From the NCBI GenBank assembly GCA_947365485.1, contig CANAXK010000109.1:1-5715 (forward strand): a stretch of DNA of 5,715 nucleotides, given 5' to 3'. Below, one piece after another: positions 1 to 5,677 of this stretch (positions are counted from its first letter, which is position 1; the number at the start of each line of letters is the position of its first letter). Below the pieces are notes generated by a model. The model did no database searches. It was given only the letters and a program-made list of their open reading frames with translations, and was not told where the DNA came from. Origin of the DNA: an uncultured bacterium (GTDB lineage Bacteria > Cyanobacteriota > Vampirovibrionia > Gastranaerophilales > Gastranaerophilaceae). The position numbers and the translations under genes are program-made.

Positions 1-87
1 CAAAAGCCGCATTCTAAAGATTTCAAACTCTCTGTACCACTCTCTATCCCAATGGGTGTGCAAATAAGCAATAACTTGTTTTCTCAT
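1..87 (-). CDS. GH38 alpha-mannosidase, N-terminal fragment (runs off the left edge)
   Basis: Reading the minus strand from the ATG at 87 gives 29 open codons to the window edge. They contain HTHWDREWYREFEIFRMRLL, which closely resembles the N-terminal signature of bacterial glycoside hydrolase family 38 alpha-mannosidases (compare the HMHWDREWY start of E. coli MngB). In GH38 the His and Asp of the H-x-D unit (here His12 and Asp14) bind the catalytic Zn. Full-length bacterial members are usually 800-1000 residues, so only about 3% is visible and substrate linkage cannot be judged. There is no signal peptide, which suggests a cytoplasmic enzyme trimming imported mannosides or mannosylglycerate-like compounds (inference). 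An in-frame TGA at 105-103 limits the start to this ATG or the few rare codons before it. No Shine-Dalgarno is present. The family call is strong despite the short length because the motif is long and distinctive. Confidence 0.82.
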   Translation of the reverse strand, partial: MRKQVIAYLHTHWDREWYREFEIFRMRLL

Positions 88-94
88 AAGTTTT

Positions 95-123
95 ATAATA
101 CATCAAAAAGCTTGTTGAAACAA
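95..123 (-). promoter_or_regulatory. Putative promoter of the GH38 gene, placed for a leaderless transcript
   Basis: On the minus strand a -35-like TTGTTT (123-118) and a -10-like TATTAT (100-95) are separated by exactly 17 nt. The -10 ends 7 nt before the ATG at 87, so transcription would begin at or next to the A of the start codon. That fits the absence of a ribosome binding site. The -35 match is only moderate. Confidence 0.42.
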
Positions 124-127
124 CTTG
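105..127 (-). terminator. Weak terminator candidate after the 234-residue gene
   Basis: Just past the stop at 130, the minus strand can fold AAGTT (126-122) with AGCTT (112-108), with a small GT/AC inner stem. A run of five T (109-105) follows. The stem is short, AT-rich and has a bulge, so termination would be inefficient at best. It overlaps the -35 element of the next gene. Confidence 0.25.
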
Positions 128-129
128 TA

Positions 130-834
130 TTACTTTCCTTTTGAAACAGAGTCAACTATTTTCTGATTTAGTTTTATGAATGATTCGCGCAGCTTCGCAG
201 AGTTTTGAATCAACCCCACTTCATTTTTGAAGATGTCTTGTAGTTCTTTTTCCACGCCAATTTCAGACATGAACTGTATTAGTTTCTTCAGCTGTCTGTT
301 TGTTTTAAATCTTCCCAAAAGAGAAACATTACCGGCATCTTCAATAATCTCATTCTGTTTGTATTTCATAAAATTTTTGTCAATCTGAGCCGGGTCAACT
401 TCGTCAATCAGTTTCGTTGCGAAATCGTTCATATCCATCAAATCCTTACTGTTGAGCTCTGCATAGTTAATTTCACTTTTGTAAGCCCCTGTTGAAATTA
501 CTCCCTCTTTTAATGGTAGTTCCATAGTTTGAGGAGCCCTGGAAATCTTATTGATAAAGGCTATATCATGCCACAACCAGGGTTCATCCCTAAGGACAAG
601 CGCAGTATTTTTGTGCATTTTTGACATAACCAAAGCCAATTTCTTTTTGATAGTTTCTGTCAGACCTTTCAAAGACTGGATTGTTTCAAGGTTGATTTCT
701 TGTCCGACTTTGCTGGCTGTTTTTATGTACTCGTCGCAAGTATTTTTGAATGCGCGGTCAATAACTTTTGTTACAGATTTATCTACATAACCGTTAAAAG
801 ACGGTTGACTGTTGTTAACTGGTGTTATATTCAT
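130..834 (-). CDS. Unrecognised 234-residue helical protein with MNITPVNN..SFNGY N-terminus
   Basis: I do not recognise a functional family. The start is set at 834: an AAAGGGG ribosome binding site (849-843) lies 8 nt before this ATG, whereas the upstream in-frame ATGs at 870 and 867 have none. The protein is rich in Lys, Glu, Asn, Ile and Leu and is predicted largely helical. It has no signal peptide or membrane segment and one Cys (residue 33). The first 16 residues (MNITPVNNSQPSFNGY) are polar and probably disordered. I recall similar Asn/Pro-rich starts ending in SF(N)G on many otherwise unrelated Gastranaerophilales proteins, so this may be a lineage-specific tag. A conserved-looking core lies around DEPWLWHDIAFINKIS (about residues 83-98). 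It is transcribed divergently from the 435-residue gene and precedes a GH38 gene by 42 bp on the same strand. A secreted, structural or regulatory role is equally possible. Confidence 0.8.
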   Translation of the reverse strand: MNITPVNNSQPSFNGYVDKSVTKVIDRAFKNTCDEYIKTASKVGQEINLETIQSLKGLTETIKKKLALVMSKMHKNTALVLRDEPWLWHDIAFINKISRAPQTMELPLKEGVISTGAYKSEINYAELNSKDLMDMNDFATKLIDEVDPAQIDKNFMKYKQNEIIEDAGNVSLLGRFKTNRQLKKLIQFMSEIGVEKELQDIFKNEVGLIQNSAKLRESFIKLNQKIVDSVSKGK

Positions 835-842
835 TTGTGATA

Positions 843-849
843 CCCCTTT
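843..849 (-). promoter_or_regulatory. Ribosome binding site that fixes the start at 834
   Basis: AAAGGGG on the minus strand sits 8 nt upstream of the ATG at 834. It lies inside the longer reading frame that would begin at 870, so that longer start is unlikely to be used. Confidence 0.75.
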
Positions 850-974
850 ATGAAACTGTTCTAGCATCAAAATACATTATGTAAACGATTTTTCTCCCAT
901 TAGTTAAAGTAAACCGCTTGTTTTGCCGTTTTTCATGTTGACTTTACTAAAAATTGCATTAAAACAAATAAAAA

Positions 975-980
975 TAGGAG
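975..980 (+). promoter_or_regulatory. Ribosome binding site that fixes the start at 989
   Basis: TAGGAG lies 8 nt before the ATG at 989. The longer frame opening at 923 would add 22 residues (MPFFMLTLLKIALKQIK and so on) without an RBS of its own, and would place this Shine-Dalgarno inside coding sequence. Confidence 0.75.
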
Positions 981-988
981 ATTCCGCT

Positions 989-2296
989 ATGGGAATGGCA
1001 GCTTCACAGGCAAGATATTTAGCCCTCACCGCTAGAAAAACCAATACCGAATGGGAAGGGCAACAGATTAACCAGGCTAGAACAGCGCTCGCGAATCAGA
1101 GTGCGAATTTGTTCAACCGCCTTCTTGGTTTGGAAGTGCCGAACGCTCCTAAAACAACAGACTACACCGAGCTGCAATACTCATACACAGATGGTGAAAA
1201 CGAATCAGTGCTTAGCGACTGGCAACAGTTGTCATCAGCAGACCCTGATTACAACTACATCGTAAACCACTACTATTACGCAAACATCTACACCGGTTCA
1301 AAGAAGATGCTTGAAAACCCTCAGGTTCAAACAAAGGGTGAGGTTCGGGAAGTTGACCTGAAAGACGAGATACAGGAAATCAGTCTTAACAAAGCTGACG
1401 GCACCTGTGTTATCACTCTAAAAGACGGGTCTCAATACACATACAATGCATTAAATAATGTTGAGACAGACACCGAGCTTGAGAATGCGCTCCGTGATTT
1501 TGAGACAGCAAAGGGAATGGCACAGGCAGACGGTGTGCTAACAACTGACGGCGTATACGGGTATCAGGATTCAAACGGGACATGGCATTTCTTTTTAGAG
1601 GACGAAATTGCCGAGCCCAAGGATTATTCAACTGTTTACGTTCCGGCTTATATCGGAAATTCAAAGTTAAGTGAGCTTACAGAGTTTACAAAGGATCAGG
1701 CAGCAGAGCTTGCACAAATCTTGAAGGACTGTTCTGATTCTTCGATGAAGGAATATTTAAGTTTTGACAATGACGGAAACCTTGTTTATGAAGGCAAAGG
1801 GATTTACACTTTTGACATGCAGGGCAAGACTTATTTCACCACTGAAAAAGACTTATACAACAGTATGCAGACCCAGTCCAATTACGACAAGCCAATTGAC
1901 ATTCAGGAGAAGCTTGCTTACTACAATGCATCGTATGTGAAAACAAAAATCGAGGAAACAAACCACGCGCTTTTGGAAACAGACAGCAATGGAAGGTTCA
2001 CGTCAGTAAAATTTGACGACGACAGTGTTGTCTACTCGCTCAACGTCGAGTCAGTAACGGACGAGGATGCGTATCAGGATGCGATGAACGAGTACAATTA
2101 CAAGATTCAGCAATACGAGAAGACGATTGCTGACATCAACGCAAAGACTTCAATCATCCAGCAGGAAGACCGAACCCTTGAGCTTCGTCTAAAGCAGCTT
2201 GACACCGAGCAAAACGCGCTCGCAACCGAAATGGACGCAGTCAAGAAAGTCATCAAAGACAACGTCGAAAAAACATTCAAAACATTCAGCGACTAG
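989..2296 (+). CDS. Unrecognised 435-residue protein: helical N-terminus, beta-rich middle, C-terminal coiled coil
   Basis: No family of known function is recognised. The start at 989 has a TAGGAG ribosome binding site 8 nt upstream and gives MGMAASQARYLALTARK. Residues 1-50 are amphipathic helix, with AASQARYLALTARK, EGQQINQARTALANQ and ANLFNRLLGL. The middle (about 55-355) is polar, Tyr/Asp-rich and probably beta-rich, with short D-G/D-D hairpin phrases such as LKDGSQYTY, FDNDGNLVY and FDDDSVVYSL. Residues about 359-432 form a long heptad-like helix ending in TFKTFSD. Helical ends around a variable middle recall flagellar rod/hook/filament proteins and type III needle-associated proteins, in which the two ends pack together. 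That is an architectural analogy, not a homology claim. There is no signal peptide, so export, if any, would be Sec-independent. I recall similar 'SQARYLALTARK..EGQQINQ' starts in Gastranaerophilales paralogues. A terminator-like region follows, so it is probably a single-gene unit. Confidence 0.88.
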   Translation: MGMAASQARYLALTARKTNTEWEGQQINQARTALANQSANLFNRLLGLEVPNAPKTTDYTELQYSYTDGENESVLSDWQQLSSADPDYNYIVNHYYYANIYTGSKKMLENPQVQTKGEVREVDLKDEIQEISLNKADGTCVITLKDGSQYTYNALNNVETDTELENALRDFETAKGMAQADGVLTTDGVYGYQDSNGTWHFFLEDEIAEPKDYSTVYVPAYIGNSKLSELTEFTKDQAAELAQILKDCSDSSMKEYLSFDNDGNLVYEGKGIYTFDMQGKTYFTTEKDLYNSMQTQSNYDKPIDIQEKLAYYNASYVKTKIEETNHALLETDSNGRFTSVKFDDDSVVYSLNVESVTDEDAYQDAMNEYNYKIQQYEKTIADINAKTSIIQQEDRTLELRLKQLDTEQNALATEMDAVKKVIKDNVEKTFKTFSD

Positions 2297-2323
2297 GTGC
2301 TACGCACGTAGGAGAATGGTCGA

Positions 2324-2365
2324 CTGCCATCCCAGCTGCTTAGCTGCCAAACTTCCCAGCTGCTT
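2324..2365. repeat. Two imperfect direct repeats of CTGCCA...CCCAGCTGCTT
   Basis: CTGCCA (2324-2329) then CCCAGCTGCTT (2331-2341) recurs as CTGCCA (2344-2349) then CCCAGCTGCTT (2355-2365). The linker is 1 nt in the first copy and 5 nt in the second. Each copy contains the palindrome CAGCTG. The repeats make up most of the terminator region after the 435-residue gene. Confidence 0.8.
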
Positions 2366-2371
2366 TTCTTT
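2333..2371 (+). terminator. Putative rho-independent terminator with alternative hairpins
   Basis: AGCTG (2342-2346) can pair with CAGCT (2357-2361) around a 10-nt loop, followed within 3 nt by TTTTCTTT (2364-2371). The same AGCTG can instead pair with CAGCT (2333-2337) around a GCTT loop, so the two hairpins exclude each other. It lies 37 nt after the stop of the 435-residue gene, in the expected place. The stems are only 5 bp. Confidence 0.5.
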
Positions 2372-2381
2372 GTGTTATAAT
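2353..2381 (+). promoter_or_regulatory. Extended -10 promoter for the activase gene
   Basis: A perfect TATAAT (2376-2381) is preceded by TGT, giving the extended -10 TGTTATAAT. A -35-like TTCCCA (2353-2358, 4 of 6 to TTGACA) lies 17 nt upstream, inside the terminator stem. Transcription would start near 2388, leaving a leader of about 25 nt that holds AGAAGG (2401-2406), 6 nt before the ATG at 2413. Confidence 0.65.
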
Positions 2382-2412
2382 AAATCTACTTACACAGGGA
2401 AGAAGGTAAAAG

Positions 2413-3417
2413 ATGAGTTTAGATGTATATTTAGGAATAGACGTTGGTTCAGTAACGACAAAATTAGCGCTTGTAGATGAAAAAGGAAAATATGTTGATT
2501 CATACATGCTCAAAACAGCCGGAAAGCCGGTAGATGCAGTGCAAAACGGCTTAAAACAGATTATTTCTCAAGCACTATGCGATTATAACGTAAACGGGGT
2601 CGGTACAACCGGTTCAGGCAGAAATCTTGCCGGCGCTCTTGTCGGGGCTGATGTTGTCAAAAACGAAATTACAGCCCACGCGGTTGCAGCAAGTACTAAC
2701 ATACCGGGGGTTCAGACGATTCTCGAAATCGGCGGTCAGGATAGTAAAATTATCATACTCCGCGACGGGATTGTTACCGACTTTGCAATGAACACTGTTT
2801 GCGCAGCAGGCACAGGAAGTTTCCTCGACCATCAGGCTCAAAGGTTAAATGTACCAATCGAAAAATTCGGTGAAACAGCGCTCCGTTCAGAAAACCCTGC
2901 GCGTATTGCCGGTCGTTGCGGCGTGTTTGCAGAAAGTGACTTAATCCACAAGCAGCAGCTCGGGTATCCGGTAGAAGATTTGCTTTACGGGCTCTGCCAA
3001 GCGCTTGTTAGAAATTATCTTTCTAACCTTGCATTAGGCAAAGAGCTTCTGCCAACTGTATCTTTCCAAGGCGGGGTTGCTACAAACTCCGGCATGGTTA
3101 AGGCGTTTGAAGAAGCTTTGAACACAAAAATCGTTGTTCCGGAAAACCACCAGACAATGGGCGCAATAGGTGCAGCGCTTCTTGCAATGGAAAACCACCA
3201 GTACACAGAAGTGCCAACCAAGTTCAAGGGTTGGGAAGTCGGGAACATGAATTTCCAATCAGTAACATGTCAGTGTACAGGCTGCTCTAACAACTGCGAG
3301 GTTATCACAATCCTTGAGGGTGCAGAACCTGTTGGACATGTTGAAAAAATCGGCGACATCAAAGGCAACATCATCGCTCGCTGGGGCGGTACATGCGGTC
3401 GTTGGGACATCGGCTAG
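2413..3417 (+). CDS. 2-hydroxyacyl-CoA dehydratase activase-like ATPase (BadF/BadG/HgdC family), stand-alone
   Basis: Members of this family hydrolyse ATP to drive one electron from a [4Fe-4S] cluster into a partner 2-hydroxyacyl-CoA dehydratase or benzoyl-CoA reductase, as HgdC does for HgdAB. The sequence shows the ASKHA phosphate-1 loop GIDVGSVTTK (residues 8-17), TTGSGR (65-70), the GGQD motif (107-110), VCAAGTGSFLDH (129-140), GRCGVFAES (167-175) and SFQGGVATN (217-225). Cys130 and Cys169 are 39 residues apart, the same spacing as the cluster ligands Cys127/Cys166 of Acidaminococcus HgdC, so the bridging cluster is expected to be intact. At 334 residues it exceeds HgdC (about 260). The extra C-terminal part carries C286-x-C288-xx-C291-xxx-C295 and C328, possibly a second metal site. 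The start has AGAAGG 6 nt upstream. No dehydratase subunit gene adjoins it; the neighbours are an unrelated protein and kdsA, so its partner is unknown. The family is certain, the substrate is not. Confidence 0.92.
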   Translation: MSLDVYLGIDVGSVTTKLALVDEKGKYVDSYMLKTAGKPVDAVQNGLKQIISQALCDYNVNGVGTTGSGRNLAGALVGADVVKNEITAHAVAASTNIPGVQTILEIGGQDSKIIILRDGIVTDFAMNTVCAAGTGSFLDHQAQRLNVPIEKFGETALRSENPARIAGRCGVFAESDLIHKQQLGYPVEDLLYGLCQALVRNYLSNLALGKELLPTVSFQGGVATNSGMVKAFEEALNTKIVVPENHQTMGAIGAALLAMENHQYTEVPTKFKGWEVGNMNFQSVTCQCTGCSNNCEVITILEGAEPVGHVEKIGDIKGNIIARWGGTCGRWDIG

Positions 3418-3429
3418 TTACTGTATAAG
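3402..3429 (+). promoter_or_regulatory. Candidate promoter for the kdsA-aroA unit, overlapping the activase stop
   Basis: TTGGGA (3402-3407) and TATAAG (3424-3429; 5 of 6 to TATAAT) are separated by 16 nt. The -35 lies within the last codons of the activase gene. If used, it gives a leader of about 148 nt before kdsA. The -35 is a weak match, and read-through from the activase gene is the alternative. Confidence 0.35.
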
Positions 3430-3582
3430 TACTACTAGTTGGGTGTTTTGCCCTTCTCCCCTGTGTGGGAGAGCGGATTTTCGGTAGGGCGGAAGCCCGC
3501 AAGATGGAGGTCGGACGTTACTCCGCTGACATCCCGAATAATCCAAGACAAGGTGGGCGGAGCTCGGATGAGGGGAACAATC
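3418..3582 (+). other. GC-rich, hairpin-rich spacer / possible 5' leader of kdsA
   Basis: This 165-bp gap separates the activase and kdsA. From 3481 to 3582 it is 60 of 102 G+C (59%), clearly above the flanking genes. Visible inverted repeats are CTAGT/ACTAG (3414-3418 with 3434-3438), TCTCCC/GGGAGA (3455-3460 with 3467-3472, loop CTGTGT), GGGC-GGAA-GCCC with a GNRA-type loop inside 3486-3498, and a longer-range CTCCGC/GCGGAG pair (from 3521 to about 3562). No known riboswitch consensus is recognised. The frame stays open from 3439 into kdsA, but the resulting 48-residue extension ([15 protein letters not shown] and so on) is unlike any KDO8P synthase N-terminus. I therefore treat it as non-coding. 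It may be a leader RNA or a fossil of a dispersed repeat. Confidence 0.5.
3570..3575 (+). promoter_or_regulatory. Ribosome binding site that fixes the kdsA start at 3583
   Basis: GAGGGG lies 7 nt before the ATG at 3583, the best Shine-Dalgarno in the area. The in-frame ATG at 3568 overlaps this site and would add only five residues. Confidence 0.75.
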
Positions 3583-4389
3583 ATGCTAAAACTTAAAAAC
3601 TTTGAAATCGGAAACGACAAACTTACTATCCTTGCGGGGCCTTGCGCTATTGAGACAATGGACATTCTTAAGCAAAGCGCAGAAGGATTGAAAAAAACTT
3701 GCGAGAAGCTCGGCATTAACTATGTTTTCAAATCATCTTTTGACAAAGCAAACCGCTCATCTATAACCTCATACCGAGGAGTTGGCATGGAAAAAGGGCT
3801 CGAAATGCTTGCGCAAATCAAAAAAGAATTTGATCTTCCGATTGTAACAGATATTCACCTTCCGGAACAGGCAGCAGTTGTTGCAGAAGTTGCTGACATT
3901 ATTCAAATACCGGCGTTTCTTTGCAGACAGACAGATTTGCTTGTAGCTGCAGCAAAAACAGGCAAGATTGTTAATATCAAAAAAGGTCAGTTTCTGGCTC
4001 CGCAGCAGATGAAATCACTTGTAAAAAAAGTCGAAGAGAGCGGAAACAAAAGTATCATGCTTACAGACAGAGGCGTGACATTCGGCTACAACAACCTTGT
4101 TGTTGACTATCGCGCAATCCCTATCATGAAAGAATTTGGCTACCCTGTTGTGTTTGACGCAACCCACAGCGTCCAGATGCCGGGCTCAAACGGCGACTCC
4201 ACGGGCGGTGACAGAAGGTTTGTTCCTACACTCGCAAACGCAGCCATGGCTGCCGGAGCAGATGTCCTCTTCTTTGAAGTTCATCCGAATCCGGACTGTG
4301 CACTGTGCGACGGGCCAAACATGCTTGCGCTTAAGGATGCAGAGCAAGTTTTTGAAAAATGTAAAGCGATTTTTGAGATTGTAAGATGA
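3583..4389 (+). CDS. kdsA: 3-deoxy-8-phosphooctulonate synthase (KDO8P synthase), metal-dependent type
   Basis: The cytoplasmic enzyme condenses phosphoenolpyruvate with D-arabinose 5-phosphate to Kdo-8-phosphate, the committed route to the Kdo of lipopolysaccharide. The protein has 268 residues (A. aeolicus 267, E. coli 284) and is a single TIM-barrel. Diagnostic motifs are LAGPCAIE (17-24), [12 protein letters not shown] (49-60), FLCRQTDLL (112-120), [10 protein letters not shown] (192-201) and FFEVHPNPD (230-238). KANRSS and THSVQ separate it from the related DAHP synthases, which have KPRTS and SHATG. Cys21, His195, Glu232 and Asp243 match in kind and spacing the metal ligands Cys11, His185, Glu222 and Asp233 of the Aquifex enzyme. 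Non-metal enzymes such as E. coli's have Asn at the Cys position. The start at 3583 is preceded by GAGGGG. The stop overlaps the start of aroA (ATGA), implying cotranscription and translational coupling. Confidence 0.97.
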   Translation: MLKLKNFEIGNDKLTILAGPCAIETMDILKQSAEGLKKTCEKLGINYVFKSSFDKANRSSITSYRGVGMEKGLEMLAQIKKEFDLPIVTDIHLPEQAAVVAEVADIIQIPAFLCRQTDLLVAAAKTGKIVNIKKGQFLAPQQMKSLVKKVEESGNKSIMLTDRGVTFGYNNLVVDYRAIPIMKEFGYPVVFDATHSVQMPGSNGDSTGGDRRFVPTLANAAMAAGADVLFFEVHPNPDCALCDGPNMLALKDAEQVFEKCKAIFEIVR

Positions 4390-5666
4390 TAAAAAAAGTA
4401 AAAAAAGTTGAAACATCATTAAAAGGCGAAATCATCATCCCTTCTGATAAATCAATTTCGCACCGCGCTGTTATGTTCTCTTCTATTGCAAACGGGGAAT
4501 GCACGGTAAGAAATTTCTCAAGCGGTGCTGACTGCCATTCAACATTGAAGTTATTCAAAGAACTGGGCGTTGATATTGAATTTCTTGATAACAAAACCTT
4601 AAAAATAGCTTCAAATGGGAAACTAACCCCGAACATCACAGGCGTTTACCCATGCGGAAATTCCGGCACAACAATGCGTCTGGTATCAGGAATCCTTGCA
4701 GGACAGAACTTCTCTTCTACCTTAATCGGAGATGCGAGCCTCTCAAGACGCCCGATGAAGCGCATAATTGAGCCTCTTACACAGATGGGCGCAAAAATCG
4801 AATCAATAGAAGGCCACGCCCCGCTTATTATTCGCGGAAGAAATCTTACAGGAATTGATTACACCTCAAAGATTGCAAGCGCGCAGGTCAAATCCTGCCT
4901 CCTTCTTGCCGGCTTGAACGCAGAAGGGAAAACAACTGTAACAGAGCCTTATGTTTCTAGAAACCACACAGAGCTGATGCTCGACTATCTGGGCGCTGAT
5001 TTAACTGTAAACAACACAAGCGTTACAGTCCAGAAAGGAGAGCTCACAGCCAGAAATATTGATGTAGTAGGAGATATATCTTCTGCTGCATTCTTCATTG
5101 TTATGGGGCTCATTGTTGAAGGCTCTGACTTTGTGATAAAAAATGTGGGGCTCAACCTGACCCGCGCGGGAATCATTGATGTTGTAAAAAGAATGGGCGG
5201 AAATATTGAGATTCTTAATGAAACAACAATTTCAGGAGAAAAAGTCGGAGACATAAGAGTTCAGTACACGGAAAATCTTACAAGTTGCGAGATTGCAGGA
5301 GATGACATTCCGCGACTCATTGACGAATTACCGGTAATTGCGGTGCTTGCTTCGCGGGCAGATGGCGAAACGATTGTGCATAATGCAGAAGATTTGAGAA
5401 ACAAAGAATCTGACAGAATCAAATGCCTTGTAGCAGAGCTAACAAAAATCGGAATAGATATCACAGAGACTGCTGACGGGTTTATTGTTCGTGGAAAAAC
5501 CCAAATTCGAGGCGATGCTGAGCTTGAAACCTATCACGACCACAGGCTGGCAATGAGTTTCTTTGTTGCAGGGCTTGTTGCAGAAAAAGAAATAGCAATA
5601 AACGGATTTGAATGGACAGAAATTTCTTTCCCTGAATTTGAAGAATTATTTAACCAACTAGTGTAA
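4386..5666 (+). CDS. aroA: 3-phosphoshikimate 1-carboxyvinyltransferase (EPSP synthase, class II-like)
   Basis: The enzyme transfers the enolpyruvyl group of phosphoenolpyruvate to shikimate 3-phosphate, the sixth step of the shikimate pathway. At 426 residues it is full length (E. coli 427). Motifs in order are [10 protein letters not shown] (19-28; Lys22, Ser23 and Arg27 contact substrate), GNSGTTMRL (91-99), [11 protein letters not shown] (121-131), SAQVKS (165-170), SRNHTE (191-196), NLTRAG (257-262), [11 protein letters not shown] (306-316, with catalytic-type Asp313), NKESDRI (339-345, Glu341) and HDHRLAMS (384-391). RNHTE, SAQVK and NLTR fit the published class II signatures (RxHxE, SAQxK, NxTR). 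The loop residue Gly94 is the ordinary Gly, not the Ala of highly glyphosate-tolerant CP4. The ATG overlaps the kdsA stop, and there is no strong ribosome binding site of its own, so ribosomes probably re-initiate from kdsA. No clear terminator follows within the window. Confidence 0.97.
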   Translation: MIKKVKKVETSLKGEIIIPSDKSISHRAVMFSSIANGECTVRNFSSGADCHSTLKLFKELGVDIEFLDNKTLKIASNGKLTPNITGVYPCGNSGTTMRLVSGILAGQNFSSTLIGDASLSRRPMKRIIEPLTQMGAKIESIEGHAPLIIRGRNLTGIDYTSKIASAQVKSCLLLAGLNAEGKTTVTEPYVSRNHTELMLDYLGADLTVNNTSVTVQKGELTARNIDVVGDISSAAFFIVMGLIVEGSDFVIKNVGLNLTRAGIIDVVKRMGGNIEILNETTISGEKVGDIRVQYTENLTSCEIAGDDIPRLIDELPVIAVLASRADGETIVHNAEDLRNKESDRIKCLVAELTKIGIDITETADGFIVRGKTQIRGDAELETYHDHRLAMSFFVAGLVAEKEIAINGFEWTEISFPEFEELFNQLV

Positions 5667-5677
5667 CGAAATGTAAC
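5662..5677. repeat. Tandem TGTAAC hexamers 10 bp apart
   Basis: TGTAAC occurs at 5662-5667, overlapping the aroA stop codon, and again at 5672-5677. The period is 10 bp, one turn of the helix. The arrangement is a direct, not inverted, repeat, so it is not a terminator stem. A protein-binding site for the next gene is possible but unproven. Confidence 0.4.

Larger units (their letters stand above)
835..988. promoter_or_regulatory. Divergent intergenic region with candidate promoters both ways
   Basis: This AT-rich 154-bp spacer must hold the start signals for both flanking genes. Leftward candidates are a -10-like CATAAT (881-876), and a TTTACA (885-880) paired with TAGAAC (863-858) at 16 nt. 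Rightward, TTGACT (938-943) is a good -35, but the sequence 16-18 nt downstream is only AAAACA-like. None is a clear consensus pair. No strong inverted repeat or operator was seen. Confidence 0.35.

Noticed and set aside
551..790. 79-codon plus-strand frame opposite the 234-residue gene
   Set aside because: Antisense to a gene with a good start and RBS; hydrophobic product typical of reverse-strand reading, with no RBS of its own.
923..988. 22-residue extension of the 435-residue protein from ATG 923, hydrophobic enough to suggest a signal peptide
   Set aside because: No ribosome binding site precedes 923, the TAGGAG at 975-980 fits ATG 989, and the segment has no signal cleavage pattern; it overlaps the likely promoter.
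2199..2480. 93-codon plus-strand frame bridging the end of the 435-residue gene and the activase start
   Set aside because: Overlaps two real genes, the terminator and the promoter; the Lys/Ser/Arg-rich product looks like an out-of-frame shadow.
2413..3417. Activase as a truncated remnant of the large multi-domain (DUF2229-containing) activase
   Set aside because: All ATPase and cluster motifs are intact, the frame ends cleanly, and the DNA after 3417 shows no continuing homology in any frame; a genuine short form is simpler.
3439..3582. 48-codon N-terminal extension of kdsA starting at ATG 3439
   Set aside because: The added residues do not resemble any KDO8P synthase N-terminus, the stretch is GC-rich and hairpin-rich, and a strong GAGGGG site precedes ATG 3583, which gives the normal family length.
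3418..3582. tRNA, known riboswitch or small stable RNA
   Set aside because: No cloverleaf, CCA end or recognised riboswitch consensus could be found by eye; kept only as a structured spacer.
3583..4389. DAHP synthase (shikimate step 1), suggested by adjacency to aroA
   Set aside because: KANRSS, CRQTDLL and THSVQ are KDO8P synthase motifs; the KPRTS and SHATG motifs of DAHP synthase are absent.
4331..4639. 102-codon minus-strand frame across the kdsA-aroA junction
   Set aside because: Fully antisense to two confidently identified genes.
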